A stretch of 64,000 bases of DNA from Nematostella vectensis (GCF_932526225.1 NC_064043.1:3121501-3185500); one strand, 5' to 3'. Shown: positions 34,761-43,964, counted from the stretch's first letter. Numbers and translations: made by a program. The notes: generated from the letters alone by a model not told the origin.

Positions 34761-35938
34761 CTAGTAGAAATATTTGGATGACCTTGATGCGTTAGCGGGG
34801 CTGTATTTTATTGTTTAATTAATAATTACTCATAAATCAATACCATTATCTCTCACTAGTTTCAGTGTGTCCTAAATAGAAAGCCAACAAGAATGACTTC
34901 TTTCGTGGTCTTCCATTTTGTTATCCGTGTCCCATTAGAGAAATGGCAGGTTTTCCTGAGAACATAGAAAGTCCAGGTCAGCGGTTGGCACTCGCGGTGA
35001 CAGAGTTTGCGGTGGCAGAGTTTGCCCTAATAATCCAGTCTCGTACCCAGACGCCGCGCGATGCATTTTGGGGAGGTTGAATAAGCGCATGGTGCATGAC
35101 GGTCAGGGTGCGGTTTCGGGGTCGGAGGGTTCCTGTGGATGTCCCCGCAACAGCAAATGACGACTGGGTACGAGTCTGTTAATACCCCCTAGTTTCGTGA
35201 CAAAAAATATTGGTGACATTCTCCTTGACAATTCCTTGTGAAAGCATAAACTATAGAATCGGAACCCTGTTCAAGACAGAGTGGCTTAAAATAATTCCCT
35301 TGAATTGCACTGCGCACCCCTTCTGCGCATAGTGGCGCGCGCTGTTTGTTCTAATTGTCCGGTATAAAGTGCGCTCTCGCGGGCCACAGTTGTGCAAGAA
35401 AACAAAGCAAAAGGTGCACGTTTTTTACTTAAAATCGCTTTGACAGAAAAACGAAGTCGGTTACCCCCATTTTTTATTTGCTCAAATAGTTAAAAATATA
35501 TTTATTTTCTCTTAAAAGCCGTAAAAATACTTCAAAATTGCGCTTTTTACCGTATAAATATTTGCGAAAACAGTGTCTTTTAGTGCGATCTCTTAAAATG
35601 TGATTTGTTTTGAATAAAAGCTACTACGGGTTATTGTTTAGGAGATCGGATTTTGGCAGCTCCCAAACAGAACTTAATTTTCTAAAGATTATAGGCACTC
35701 ATTTAGAAAACTAAGAAGTGGGATTTTCCCTTCGCGCGATCAGTAAAAACGCGTCAACTCTACGCCCCTCTGATGTGAAAACGAGGTCGGTACCCTCATT
35801 TTTTATTACATTTTTTGGAAGCCCTTAACATCAATATTGTTTATGCCAAGTTTTAAAAAATTCTGGGTTGTAGAACTATTTCAAGGGAATTACCTTAAAT
35901 ACCCCATTTAAGATAAATAGCTTTAGATATATAACCTG
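34761..35938. other. intergenic, left flank of the Polinton; nothing supported
   Basis: A/T-rich; no coding frame or repeat could be recognised. Ends with ACCTG (35934-35938), the left target-site copy. Confidence 0.4.
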
Positions 35939-36396
35939 AGTAGTAGGGTTTTGGCGCAGCTGGCGCAACTTTTTGATCTCCCCAAATTTCATTCCAAAAT
36001 GGCGCGAAAGTCTCCGCGCACCTCCGCCAAGCCTCGCGACCTGCGCATGCGCGAGTTTGCTAGAGATCTCTTGCACGACCACGCCCACCTGTCAATCACT
36101 TTGTCACGTGACGACCACGCCCACCTGTCAATCATTTTGTCAAAAACCTGTCAATCATTTTGTCGAAAACCTGTCAATCACTTTGTCACGTGATAGCCAC
36201 GCCCACCTGTCAATCACTTTGTCACGTGATAGCCACGCCCACCTGTCAATCACTTTGTCACGTGATAACCAAGCCCACCTGTCAATCATTTTGTCACGTG
36301 ATAGCCACGCCCACCTGTCAATCATTTTGTCGAAAACCTGTCAATCATTTTGTCACGTGTCGCATCTAGGGGGAGCTCGAGGGGGCTAACCTCTAA
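35939..36396 (+). repeat. left terminal inverted repeat of the Polinton
   Basis: The first ~150 bp mirror 52385-52532. They are followed by a tandem region with nine CTGTCAATCA and six CACGTG sites and a final unit TCTAGGGGGAGCTCGAGG. Longer internal tandem arrays on the right make the two repeats unequal. Confidence 0.9.
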
Positions 36397-36397
36397 G
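36378..36397. repeat. palindromic element copy 1 (noncoding, upstream of PolB)
   Basis: CGAGGGGGCTAACCTCTAAG after GGGGAGCT; a degenerate version of the CGAGGGG-loop-CCCCTCG palindrome. Confidence 0.6.
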
Positions 36398-36426
36398 CTT
36401 CACATCTAAAAAAAAGCTTTTGAAAA

Positions 36427-36438
36427 GTGGTTTAAAGA
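36427..36438 (+). promoter_or_regulatory. Polinton promoter motif, PolB
   Basis: GTGGTTTAAAGA; TTTAAA begins 27 nt before the ATG at 36458 but only 9 nt before the first ATG at 36440. Confidence 0.7.
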
Positions 36439-36439
36439 C

Positions 36440-39400
36440 ATGGCTGGTTTGATAGAAATGGAGAACCTGAAGGTGAAAGATCTGAAAGCCCTCGCCAAGG
36501 AGCGGGGTATCCCAAGATATTACTGGATGCGGAGAGACGAGCTCGTCGGGGCGCTGACCAGCACGTCACCACCACCACCACCCCGACGGGTTCCTTTACC
36601 CAAACTTGTCAAAGGGCTGCCACGACCACCCCGCATTACCCCGTCCAACACGTCGGAGAGTATTCTCGACGGCCCGGTACCTGAGATTAATGTCCCTATT
36701 CTAAAACCCTCCCAACCCCCACGGAGTTCCCGCGTCCAATCACTCAAGCATTTTGCAAACAGGGCGGCCAACTCGATCAAGAGCGAGTTAGACAAGTTTG
36801 TGGATTGGATACTATCTTATGTCCCCGAGCCCGTCAAAAAGACCGTCAAAGAGGCTGCAGATAAACGGGTCGAACGTCTGAAGGAGAGGATTAAGCGTCT
36901 ACACGAGGAGGTGGAAGATCGCTTCACACCCAAGGAACAACAGACGGCGTTGAAGGGGTATCTTAAAACCCACGGAATAGCCGGGCAGAGAGGTTACGAC
37001 CCCAAGACATTCATCGCCAGAATCAAACCGAAAGTCTTAGAGCTCATCAGTCAACAAAAAAAGCCTATCAAAGTGAAGTTTATCTTTACTTGCGGGTTTA
37101 TAAAAGAGGATCCGGCTACAGCTCAGATCGAAGAAGAACTGGGATATTTTCATACAGAAAAGCCCGAGATTGTGACAGAGTCGACTGATCTCTCTGATTT
37201 GTTCGATACGATGACAAATTATTTACTCGGATTAGTTGAGCTGTTCCAGAAGCAAGGCTCCGGATGGCAGTTTGACCAAGTGGAATACTTTGACATCAAC
37301 ATAGATCCCTTTGAACCGCTTTCTGGGTCTTCCTATATTCCGCTGCCGCCGAAACTAGCGTCTAAGAAGGCGATCATCAATGTTAAGAACGAGAATGATC
37401 ACGAATGTTTCAAGTGGGCAGTAACCTCTGCTGTGTATCCTAGGGAGAAAGATCCTCAAAGGTTCAGTAAACAAATGATAGAGAACTCTGAGAAATTCGA
37501 CTGGTCAGGGATAGAGTTCCCCGTCTCACTAAAACAGATTGACAAGTTCGAGAAACAGAACCAGTATACGGTTAATGTGTTTGGATACGAAACCAAAATA
37601 TATCCATTGAGAATCAGTGAGAAGGATCCAGATAATGCGATCAACTTACTTCTCATCTCGGATGATGAGACGAATCATTACTGCTGGATAAAGAATATGA
37701 TGAGATTAGTATCTACTCAAATTGATGAGTTTCATCATACTCGTTTTTTATGCTGTAGATGTCTGAACTCGTTTCGGTGCAAACAATCATTAGAAAAACA
37801 TTCTGAATGCTGCGGCAATCATGAAGCGGTTGGAATAGAGATGCCTAAGATAGATAAGGATGGAAATCTACCCCACATTAAATTCAAAAACTACAACAGA
37901 AAAATGCGTGTCCCCTTTGTTGTCTATGCCGACTTTGAGAGCTTCACAGAGAATATAGACACATGCTCCCCAGATGGGAGTAAAAGCTTCACTAAGCAAT
38001 ACCAGAAACACAAACCGTCTGGTTTCTGCTATCTCATCAAGTGTTTCGACGGAGATATATCCCCACCCGAGCTTGTACGATACACAGCTGAATCTCCAGA
38101 CGAAGATATCCCACAGCTTTTCGTAGAGTCTTTGGAGTCAGACATTAAGAAAATTTACGATAAGTTCAGGTTCCCTAAGAAGGTGAAAATGACTCCGAAG
38201 GACAAAATCGCCTATAACGACGCCACTCACTGCCACATCTGTGAGGGTGGATTAGGGGAAGACAAGGTTTTAGACCATTGCCACCTTACAGGGAAGTACA
38301 GAGGTGCTGCTCACAACGCATGCAACTTAGATCACAAAATTCCAAAGTTCTTTCCTGTTATCTTTCACAATCTGTCTGGGTACGACAGCCATCTATTTAT
38401 CAAGAACCTTGGTACATCGGAAGGTAAAATAAACTGTATACCTAATAACGAGGAAAAGTATATTTCTTTCACAAAACAGATTGTAGTCGACAGTTTCACG
38501 AACAAGGAGGGCAACAAGATTGATGTTAAACGTGATATCAGATTTATCGACAGTTTCAGGTTTATGTCGGCCAGTCTCGACAGTCTAGTGGGTAATATGT
38601 CAAGGGAGTGCTTCAAAAACCTGGCGGAGTACTATGAGGGGGAGGAGCTCCAGCTGTTGTTGAGGAAGGGTGTTTTCCCTTACGACTGGTTCGACGGCTT
38701 TAGCAAGCTCGACGCAACACAGCTCCCACAGAGAGAGGCATTCCACTCCAAACTTAACGACACCGACATATCGGAGGAGGATCACCTGCACGTGCGGAGA
38801 GTGTGGGAGGTCTTTGGGATGGGGACCATGAGGGATTACCACAATCTGTACCTAGAGTCGGATGTGTTGCTTTTAGCTGACGTTTTCGAGAACTTTAGGG
38901 ACGTTTGTCTCAAGAATTACGGTCTGGACCCCGCTTGGTACTACACAGCGCCAGGGTTGGCTTGGGATGCAGCGTTGAAGACCACCAAGGTGAGGCTAGA
39001 GCTTCTAACGGACTATGACATGTTGCTCATGATTGAGAAGGGCATCCGTGGGGGTGTCTCCATGATAAGCAACAGACATGGGGAGGCAAATAACCCTTAC
39101 ATGAAGGAGTATGACCCTGACCTACCCACAAAATATATCACCTACCTTGATGCTAACAATTTGTATGGCTGGGCGATGAGCAACCCTTTACCGACTCACG
39201 GTTTCAGGTGGATGGGTGACCAAGAGATGTCAGGTTGGAGAGACCGCCCATGCATTCTGGAGGTTGACTTGGAGTACCCTCACCACCTACATGACTTACA
39301 CAACGATTACCCACTAGCCCCGGAATCTATCGGGCTAGGTAATGTGGACAAGTTGGTCCCCAACCTTAACGACAAGACAAAGTACGTTATCCACCATGAG

Positions 39401-40366
39401 ACTCTGAGACTTTATGTGAGTTTTGGGCTAAAAGTCACTAAGATTCACAGGGGTGTCACTTTTGAGGAGTCTGCTTGGCTGGGGCCCTACATTGACTTGA
39501 ACACCGATCTGAGAGCCAAGGCGACAAACGATTTTGAGAAAGATTTTTTCAAGTTAATGAACAACTCCGTCTTTGGTAAGACTATGGAGAACATTAGGAA
39601 CAGGGTGGACATTCGGTTGGTGACGGACGAGAAGCAGGCCAAGAAGCTCATATCAAAGCCGAACTATCAACATCGCACCATCTTTTGCGAGAATCTAGCC
39701 GCCATCCACATGAAGAAGACAAAGCTGATCTTCAACAAGCCTGTCTACTTGGGCATGTCCATTCTGGACCTGAGTAAGACGCTCATGTACGATTTCCACT
39801 ACAACTTCGTCAAGCCCAAGTACGGTGAGGATGCAAAGCTCTTATTCACTGATACTGACAGCCTGATGTATGAGATCGAGACGAAAGACTTTTACGAGGA
39901 CATCAGCGGGGATGTGAGGTCCACGTTCGACACCAGCAACTTTCCGAAGGGTCACCCATCTGGTATTGAGGTGGGTGTGAACAAGAAAGTCATCGGAATG
40001 TTTAAAGATGAGGCTGGGGGTCAGCAAATCACAGAATTTGTAGGACTGAGGGCCAAACTTTACTCGTACAAGATGGATGAAGGTAAAGAAGAAAAGAAAT
40101 GCAAGGGCGTCAAGAGAGCAGTCGTCAAGAAGAGCATCGGTTTCGATGACTACAAGGATTGCTTATTTGGTAAGAAACCTCAGATGAGACTTATGAATGT
40201 CATCAGAAGTCATAAGCATGATGTTTACACTGAAACGGTGAACAAGGTCGCTCTATCTCATGAGGATGATAAACGGGTCATCTGTGATGATGGTATTCAC
40301 ACCTTCGCTCACGGTCATTTCAGAACGCTATTAGGTGGTGGCTCAGTATCTTCAGGGACGACTTGA
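36440..40366 (+). CDS. POLB: Polinton protein-primed DNA polymerase B
   Basis: 1,308 codons from the first ATG; the second ATG (36458) fits the promoter spacing of the other genes better. Order: SAP-like helix pair (VKDLKALAKERGI, residues ~10-40); Pro-rich linker with PVPEINVPILKP; Cys/His cluster (CCRCLNSF); exonuclease I VVYADFESF (~498); an endonuclease VII-like zinc motif CHICEGG...LDHCHLTGKYRG (~596-620); exonuclease II SGYDSHLF (~647); exonuclease III YLESDVLLLADVF (~800); polymerase motifs A DANNLYGW (~903), B NNSVFGKT (~1038) and C FTDTDSLMY (~1136). It replicates the element using a protein primer, as in adenovirus and phage phi29 families. Its 3' end overlaps that of the convergent integrase by 52 nt. 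All catalytic motifs are present. Confidence 0.95.
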   Translation: MAGLIEMENLKVKDLKALAKERGIPRYYWMRRDELVGALTSTSPPPPPRRVPLPKLVKGLPRPPRITPSNTSESILDGPVPEINVPILKPSQPPRSSRVQSLKHFANRAANSIKSELDKFVDWILSYVPEPVKKTVKEAADKRVERLKERIKRLHEEVEDRFTPKEQQTALKGYLKTHGIAGQRGYDPKTFIARIKPKVLELISQQKKPIKVKFIFTCGFIKEDPATAQIEEELGYFHTEKPEIVTESTDLSDLFDTMTNYLLGLVELFQKQGSGWQFDQVEYFDINIDPFEPLSGSSYIPLPPKLASKKAIINVKNENDHECFKWAVTSAVYPREKDPQRFSKQMIENSEKFDWSGIEFPVSLKQIDKFEKQNQYTVNVFGYETKIYPLRISEKDPDNAINLLLISDDETNHYCWIKNMMRLVSTQIDEFHHTRFLCCRCLNSFRCKQSLEKHSECCGNHEAVGIEMPKIDKDGNLPHIKFKNYNRKMRVPFVVYADFESFTENIDTCSPDGSKSFTKQYQKHKPSGFCYLIKCFDGDISPPELVRYTAESPDEDIPQLFVESLESDIKKIYDKFRFPKKVKMTPKDKIAYNDATHCHICEGGLGEDKVLDHCHLTGKYRGAAHNACNLDHKIPKFFPVIFHNLSGYDSHLFIKNLGTSEGKINCIPNNEEKYISFTKQIVVDSFTNKEGNKIDVKRDIRFIDSFRFMSASLDSLVGNMSRECFKNLAEYYEGEELQLLLRKGVFPYDWFDGFSKLDATQLPQREAFHSKLNDTDISEEDHLHVRRVWEVFGMGTMRDYHNLYLESDVLLLADVFENFRDVCLKNYGLDPAWYYTAPGLAWDAALKTTKVRLELLTDYDMLLMIEKGIRGGVSMISNRHGEANNPYMKEYDPDLPTKYITYLDANNLYGWAMSNPLPTHGFRWMGDQEMSGWRDRPCILEVDLEYPHHLHDLHNDYPLAPESIGLGNVDKLVPNLNDKTKYVIHHETLRLYVSFGLKVTKIHRGVTFEESAWLGPYIDLNTDLRAKATNDFEKDFFKLMNNSVFGKTMENIRNRVDIRLVTDEKQAKKLISKPNYQHRTIFCENLAAIHMKKTKLIFNKPVYLGMSILDLSKTLMYDFHYNFVKPKYGEDAKLLFTDTDSLMYEIETKDFYEDISGDVRSTFDTSNFPKGHPSGIEVGVNKKVIGMFKDEAGGQQITEFVGLRAKLYSYKMDEGKEEKKCKGVKRAVVKKSIGFDDYKDCLFGKKPQMRLMNVIRSHKHDVYTETVNKVALSHEDDKRVICDDGIHTFAHGHFRTLLGGGSVSSGTT

Positions 40367-41307
40367 AGTTCTTCCCTAACGAACGACCTCCTTGGAGCGC
40401 CTTCGGAGAGGTAGTACAACACAGGCTGTCCAACTGAAACAACACTGCGTGATAGATCAAACACTTTTAAACTCCAAATAGGATCTGTGGCTCGTCTGCG
40501 TTCACCTCCTTCCTCTTCTCCAGGAGCTAACAGATATCTAACTCTAACCCCTGGTGGTAGTCTAACTTCATCAAGTCCAACAGGCCGCTTATACGTTGGA
40601 GGGTCAATATCAACCTCTTTCAAACCAATAGATTTTGCAGGCTCTTTGCCAGTAATTCTTATGGGTTGACTATTCAGAGTTTTCAAAACATCTGGCAATC
40701 GTTTCACCCAAACTCTAGACCGATCATCGCTAATCATTTCTTGAGCATACTGATGAGAAAACAACCTCTCCGCCAGTGTTCTATTGGCGCGTTCGACAAA
40801 AGCCTGTGCGCGATGGTTCCCAGCTTCGCTTCGCTGGATGGTAACCCCCTTCTTTTTCATAATCTTCGTTACCTCTCCCCTAAATTCTGTCCCCGGGTCG
40901 ACAATCACCGTATGAGGCCATTTAAGTTTTCTGGAGTATATCTTTTCAAACCCTCTAGCAATTCCACTCGAATCCTTGGTAGTCAGTGCTTCTGCATCTT
41001 TATATCTCGAGGCAATATCAATCACGACCAACGCGTAACGGTAGGTTTTTCTGCCTACGTTATCGTGGGGCATAAACAACAGATCGGCTTGGTGAATCTG
41101 ATTAGGTTTATTCACAGTCCAATGCGGTCTGGGGACATACTTTGGGGCTGGGAGGTAGATCTGCCACAACGCCTGTTTTTCAAGCCACCTCTTAGCCTCG
41201 GCTTCACTGACTTTAGCGACACTAGCTAACTTAGAAATAGCTGAATACCCTTTCCAGTATCCATCGGTGGAATAGTATATTTTTGATAACCTGCTTTCGT
41301 TACTCAT
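40315..41307 (-). CDS. INT: Polinton retroviral-type integrase
   Basis: 330 codons. N-terminal helical region, then an rve catalytic core with the DDE set: D in QADLLFMP, D in VDPGTEFRG, E in AFVERANRTLAERLF. RYALVVIDIASRYKDAEAL is the usual first-strand region. The C-terminal part (WSLKVFDLSRS) resembles the SH3/chromo-like tails of these enzymes. It catalyses insertion of the linear genome. It is the only left-arm gene on the minus strand, head to head with the capsid gene across 33 bp. Confidence 0.93.
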   Translation of the reverse strand: MSNESRLSKIYYSTDGYWKGYSAISKLASVAKVSEAEAKRWLEKQALWQIYLPAPKYVPRPHWTVNKPNQIHQADLLFMPHDNVGRKTYRYALVVIDIASRYKDAEALTTKDSSGIARGFEKIYSRKLKWPHTVIVDPGTEFRGEVTKIMKKKGVTIQRSEAGNHRAQAFVERANRTLAERLFSHQYAQEMISDDRSRVWVKRLPDVLKTLNSQPIRITGKEPAKSIGLKEVDIDPPTYKRPVGLDEVRLPPGVRVRYLLAPGEEEGGERRRATDPIWSLKVFDLSRSVVSVGQPVLYYLSEGAPRRSFVREELQVVPEDTEPPPNSVLK

Positions 41308-41314
41308 TTAAAGA
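41307..41314 (+). promoter_or_regulatory. Polinton promoter motif, capsid gene
   Basis: TTTAAAGA, 34 nt before the ATG at 41341; it overlaps the integrase start codon on the other strand. Confidence 0.65.
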
Positions 41315-41327
41315 TTATCTCTCTTTT

Positions 41328-41333
41328 CTTAAA
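41328..41333 (-). promoter_or_regulatory. possible Polinton promoter motif, integrase
   Basis: Minus-strand TTTAAG 26 nt before the integrase ATG, inside the same 33-bp divergent spacer; extended core poor. Confidence 0.45.
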
Positions 41334-41340
41334 ATAAAAG

Positions 41341-42579
41341 ATGGCACAAGCGATATCAGAAAAAATTAACCCAAACAGGATCCCACGGGAACCCTTCGGC
41401 CTGAAAGCGGAATCGTCGCTGAATCGGATTACATTCAATCCCTCATCGGCAAGTCCTGGAGAAACCCTCTATATAAATATTCCAAAACTTGCTGAAAATG
41501 TAGTGATTGTTCCAGGTAGTGTATCCTTACTATTTGACTTAGACGTCGCAGGACACGCGAATAATACTCTCGTCAACAACGTTGGCCGGAACCTAGTGTC
41601 AAGACTCAAGATTCTTTTCGGTGGAGAAACACTACAGGATACTCAAAGATACGATCTCTTCCAAACCTATCACGACTTATACTTACAAGCTGAAGATCGT
41701 GAGGATAGAATAAAACAAGGTATCTCCTCTGAAAACATGAGGAAGCTCAGGACAAATGCAGGTGACAAAGCGACATCAGATGCTAAGGAAGTAGCTCTTG
41801 CAGCGGTTCACAACACCAAGTACTGCATTCCACTCGACCATCCTATTCTCGGCGAGCATGGGGTCTTTTATCCAAAGGCGTTACCTCATCCGCTAATCTT
41901 TGAAATTACTCTAGCCCCAGTTTCCGACGTCGTTGTTTATGCTGACACGGTCAAGACTCCAACGTACACAATCACAAACCTCGAGTTGGAATATGCTTGC
42001 ATCTCAAGTGAATACTTGGCTCGTGAGGCGTTGTCGGCTTATCAGGTTGGTAGAGGATTCTTTTACGAGAACGTCATTCTCCACAAAACGTTCACCATCT
42101 CCAAACCTAATGATGGTGTCATAAACGAGCACATTAATCTGCCGAGGAGGTCAATGACAGGGATATTGTGCCTGTTCACAGAGAGCTACACCGGAGGAGC
42201 AAGGGATTCCGAAAAGTTTGTCAATCCAAGCATCACATCGATCAACATTAATGTGGATGGCATGCCAAACCGTCTCTACTCCAAGGGGATGACACCGCCG
42301 GACCTCTGGGAGTCGGTAAAGAAACGTTTCGGTAGAGAGGGTGTTAAGCAAAAGGATTTTTACGCTAATAACAAGTTTGCTCTGTGGGTCGACTTGAGGG
42401 CACATCCAGATAACAGCATTCACGGAGGAGGTCTGGTCTTGAACAACACGCGGGACGGAGTAAAACTAGAAATGAAACGGAAAGTTGGAGGAACGGGAAA
42501 CATCACCTGCTACATGTTTGTAGTAGCCGACGCGTTGATGGAGGTTATGAACTCGAATTTGAGAGCAATCATGTATTAA
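41341..42579 (+). CDS. MCP: Polinton major capsid protein (double jelly-roll)
   Basis: 412 codons, beta-rich, without membrane segments. The segments NNVGRNLVSRLKILFGGE, TLQDTQRYDLFQTYHDLY and DHPILGEHGVFYPKALPHPL are of the kind conserved in Polinton/adintovirus hexon-like proteins. Such proteins form the pseudo-hexameric building block of icosahedral shells. It is followed immediately by the packaging ATPase, as expected in a morphogenesis module. The stop codon overlaps the ATPase promoter motif. The fold is inferred from family resemblance, not modelled. Confidence 0.85.
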   Translation: MAQAISEKINPNRIPREPFGLKAESSLNRITFNPSSASPGETLYINIPKLAENVVIVPGSVSLLFDLDVAGHANNTLVNNVGRNLVSRLKILFGGETLQDTQRYDLFQTYHDLYLQAEDREDRIKQGISSENMRKLRTNAGDKATSDAKEVALAAVHNTKYCIPLDHPILGEHGVFYPKALPHPLIFEITLAPVSDVVVYADTVKTPTYTITNLELEYACISSEYLAREALSAYQVGRGFFYENVILHKTFTISKPNDGVINEHINLPRRSMTGILCLFTESYTGGARDSEKFVNPSITSININVDGMPNRLYSKGMTPPDLWESVKKRFGREGVKQKDFYANNKFALWVDLRAHPDNSIHGGGLVLNNTRDGVKLEMKRKVGGTGNITCYMFVVADALMEVMNSNLRAIMY

Positions 42580-42580
42580 A
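42575..42580 (+). promoter_or_regulatory. Polinton promoter motif, ATPase
   Basis: ATTAAA, a one-base variant, 33 nt before the ATG at 42608, overlapping the capsid stop codon. Confidence 0.5.
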
Positions 42581-42607
42581 AAGGACTTGTGTGATAATAC
42601 AAAAAGA

Positions 42608-43234
42608 ATGGAAGAATTACGGGAAAAAGTTCCTTTTCATTGTATTATCACAGGACCTACTAATTGTGGGAAGACAAAGTACCTCACGGAACAGCTCCGA
42701 GGGCCGTTCCGGCATGTGTTTGAATACATTGTGTTGATTTGTCCGACTTATGCGAAAAACAAGTCCTATCGTAGATTTGCTCACGGAGATAAACGTTTCT
42801 TGGTATTATCGCCGGATGCTAGTAACACCGATGAGATTAACGAGTTACTAACAGATTGTGCGGTGCTATTTTCTGGTACAAATACGTTACTCGTTTTGGA
42901 TGACTGTGCTGTATCGAAAGATCTAAAGCAACGCTCGAACAAGTTTATCAATCTAGCGTTCTCAGGGAGACACGAAGGATTATCAGTGTGGGTATTGACG
43001 CAACAATTAACATCCATAGCAAAGCCCTTCCGTGATAACGTCGCCTGTGTGGTTACATTCCATAATCCATCTCAAATCGGTACCAAAACACTGTTTGAAG
43101 ATTATGGGGGTGACTTAGACGTCGAGACTCGTAAAAAGTTTGTAGAACTGCTGAAAACTGAAAAGTATTCCAGACTCTGTTTCTGCCTACGACATCCATT
43201 CCAACGTTATTTGGAGATTCCTGCCACGCGGTGA
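42608..43234 (+). CDS. ATP: Polinton genome-packaging ATPase (FtsK/HerA, A32-like)
   Basis: 208 codons from the first ATG. Walker A GPTNCGKTKYL (residues ~16-26), Walker B NTLLVLDDCAV, sensor-like WVLTQQLTSIAKPF. An arginine-finger candidate lies in FINLAFSGRHEG. This family translocates DNA into preformed capsids. The frame continues upstream only with non-ATG codons, which I discarded because the promoter motif lies 33 nt before this ATG. Confidence 0.92.
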   Translation: MEELREKVPFHCIITGPTNCGKTKYLTEQLRGPFRHVFEYIVLICPTYAKNKSYRRFAHGDKRFLVLSPDASNTDEINELLTDCAVLFSGTNTLLVLDDCAVSKDLKQRSNKFINLAFSGRHEGLSVWVLTQQLTSIAKPFRDNVACVVTFHNPSQIGTKTLFEDYGGDLDVETRKKFVELLKTEKYSRLCFCLRHPFQRYLEIPATR

Positions 43235-43239
43235 GAGCT

Positions 43240-43257
43240 CGAGGGGCTGACCCCTCG
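43240..43257. repeat. palindromic element copy 2 (intergenic)
   Basis: CGAGGGGCTGACCCCTCG, a perfect 7-bp stem with loop CTGA, right after the ATPase stop and directly before the next promoter motif. Confidence 0.8.
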
Positions 43258-43259
43258 AA

Positions 43260-43271
43260 GTGGTTTAAAAA
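43260..43271 (+). promoter_or_regulatory. Polinton promoter motif
   Basis: GTGGTTTAAAAA; 33 nt from TTTAAA to the ATG at 43297. Confidence 0.7.
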
Positions 43272-43296
43272 CATCTTGGTCTACTTACAAAATAAG

Positions 43297-43824
43297 ATGG
43301 CAAGCATTGAGGATTATATGGAAGAGGAGCCTAAGTCTAAGGGGAGCTCGAAGGGTGAGCCTCTCGAAGACGATGTTGAAGTCAAACGAGAATCGCTGGC
43401 TATTCTCGCATCTCTTGGGACTACGAAGGAATTTCTTGGTGTGGACATGAGTTTAGGGGATATCAAGAAGCTCTCGGCGAAAGACGTCGAAAAGTACTTT
43501 GTTCGCTACCAGACTGTCTTAGGCAAACAAGTTACTGATGGATTAGTAGAATCAGCACTTCAAGTGGTGTCTCAAGTCATTTCCTACGTGGTTCCTGTAG
43601 ATGACACCGAAGCGCTTAGCAAAGACTTACAGAACGACGAGTTGGTTAAACGCGAATTGTCAAACTTTGCAGGTCTCTTGGTATTGAAGGGAGGAAGGAT
43701 GGTAGCACTTGCTAGTGCCCTCTTTCGGGTCGCTAAGCATGTTAAACTAACACCTTCACAGGAGACTTCCAACAAACTTCAAGAAGTTTCAAGCACAACT
43801 GAGCAAACTCTTGACCACACCTGA
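43297..43824 (+). CDS. Polinton-associated conserved protein, 175 aa
   Basis: Start taken at MASIEDYMEEE, 33 nt after the promoter motif; an upstream GTG extension would run through the promoter and palindrome. Acidic N-terminus with an in-frame palindrome (SSKGEPLE), then an all-helical core with MSLGDIKKLSAKDVEKYF, then KRELSNFAGLLVLKGGRM and VALASALFRVAKHVKL. I have met this helical core as a regular companion of Polinton capsid genes, but I know no function. No membrane segment is strong enough to call. Confidence 0.7.
   Translation: MASIEDYMEEEPKSKGSSKGEPLEDDVEVKRESLAILASLGTTKEFLGVDMSLGDIKKLSAKDVEKYFVRYQTVLGKQVTDGLVESALQVVSQVISYVVPVDDTEALSKDLQNDELVKRELSNFAGLLVLKGGRMVALASALFRVAKHVKLTPSQETSNKLQEVSSTTEQTLDHT
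43349..43366. repeat. palindromic element copy 3 (in coding sequence)
   Basis: CGAAGGGTGAGCCTCTCG preceded by GGGGAGCT; imperfect stem, in frame in the 175-aa protein. Confidence 0.7.
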
Positions 43825-43829
43825 GCACA

Positions 43830-43925
43830 CCTAAGCAAGCTCTTGAGCACACCTGAGCACGTCTAAGCAAGCTCTTGAGCACAACTGGGCAAGCTCTTGA
43901 GCACACCTGAGCAAGCTCTTGAGCA
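43830..43925. repeat. ~22-bp tandem repeat between two Polinton genes
   Basis: Four to five copies of GAGCACACCTGAGCAAGCTC-type units following the stop at 43824. Confidence 0.85.
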
Positions 43926-43929
43926 TGAT

Positions 43930-43941
43930 GTGATTTAAAGA
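43930..43941 (+). promoter_or_regulatory. Polinton promoter motif
   Basis: GTGATTTAAAGA; TTTAAA is 31 nt before the ATG at 43965. Confidence 0.75.
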
Positions 43942-43964
43942 TTCTTTATCCAGAGTAAAGAATC

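Noticed and set aside
35973-36389. 138-codon open frame in the left terminal repeat
   Set aside because: Composed of translated tandem sites in the inverted repeat; no protein features.
36440-40366. Intein or frameshift in PolB
   Set aside because: All exonuclease and polymerase motifs occur in order with normal spacing for this family.
43231-43296. Upstream GTG extension of the 175-aa Polinton protein
   Set aside because: It would translate the palindrome and promoter motif; a eukaryotic ATG with the standard spacing follows.
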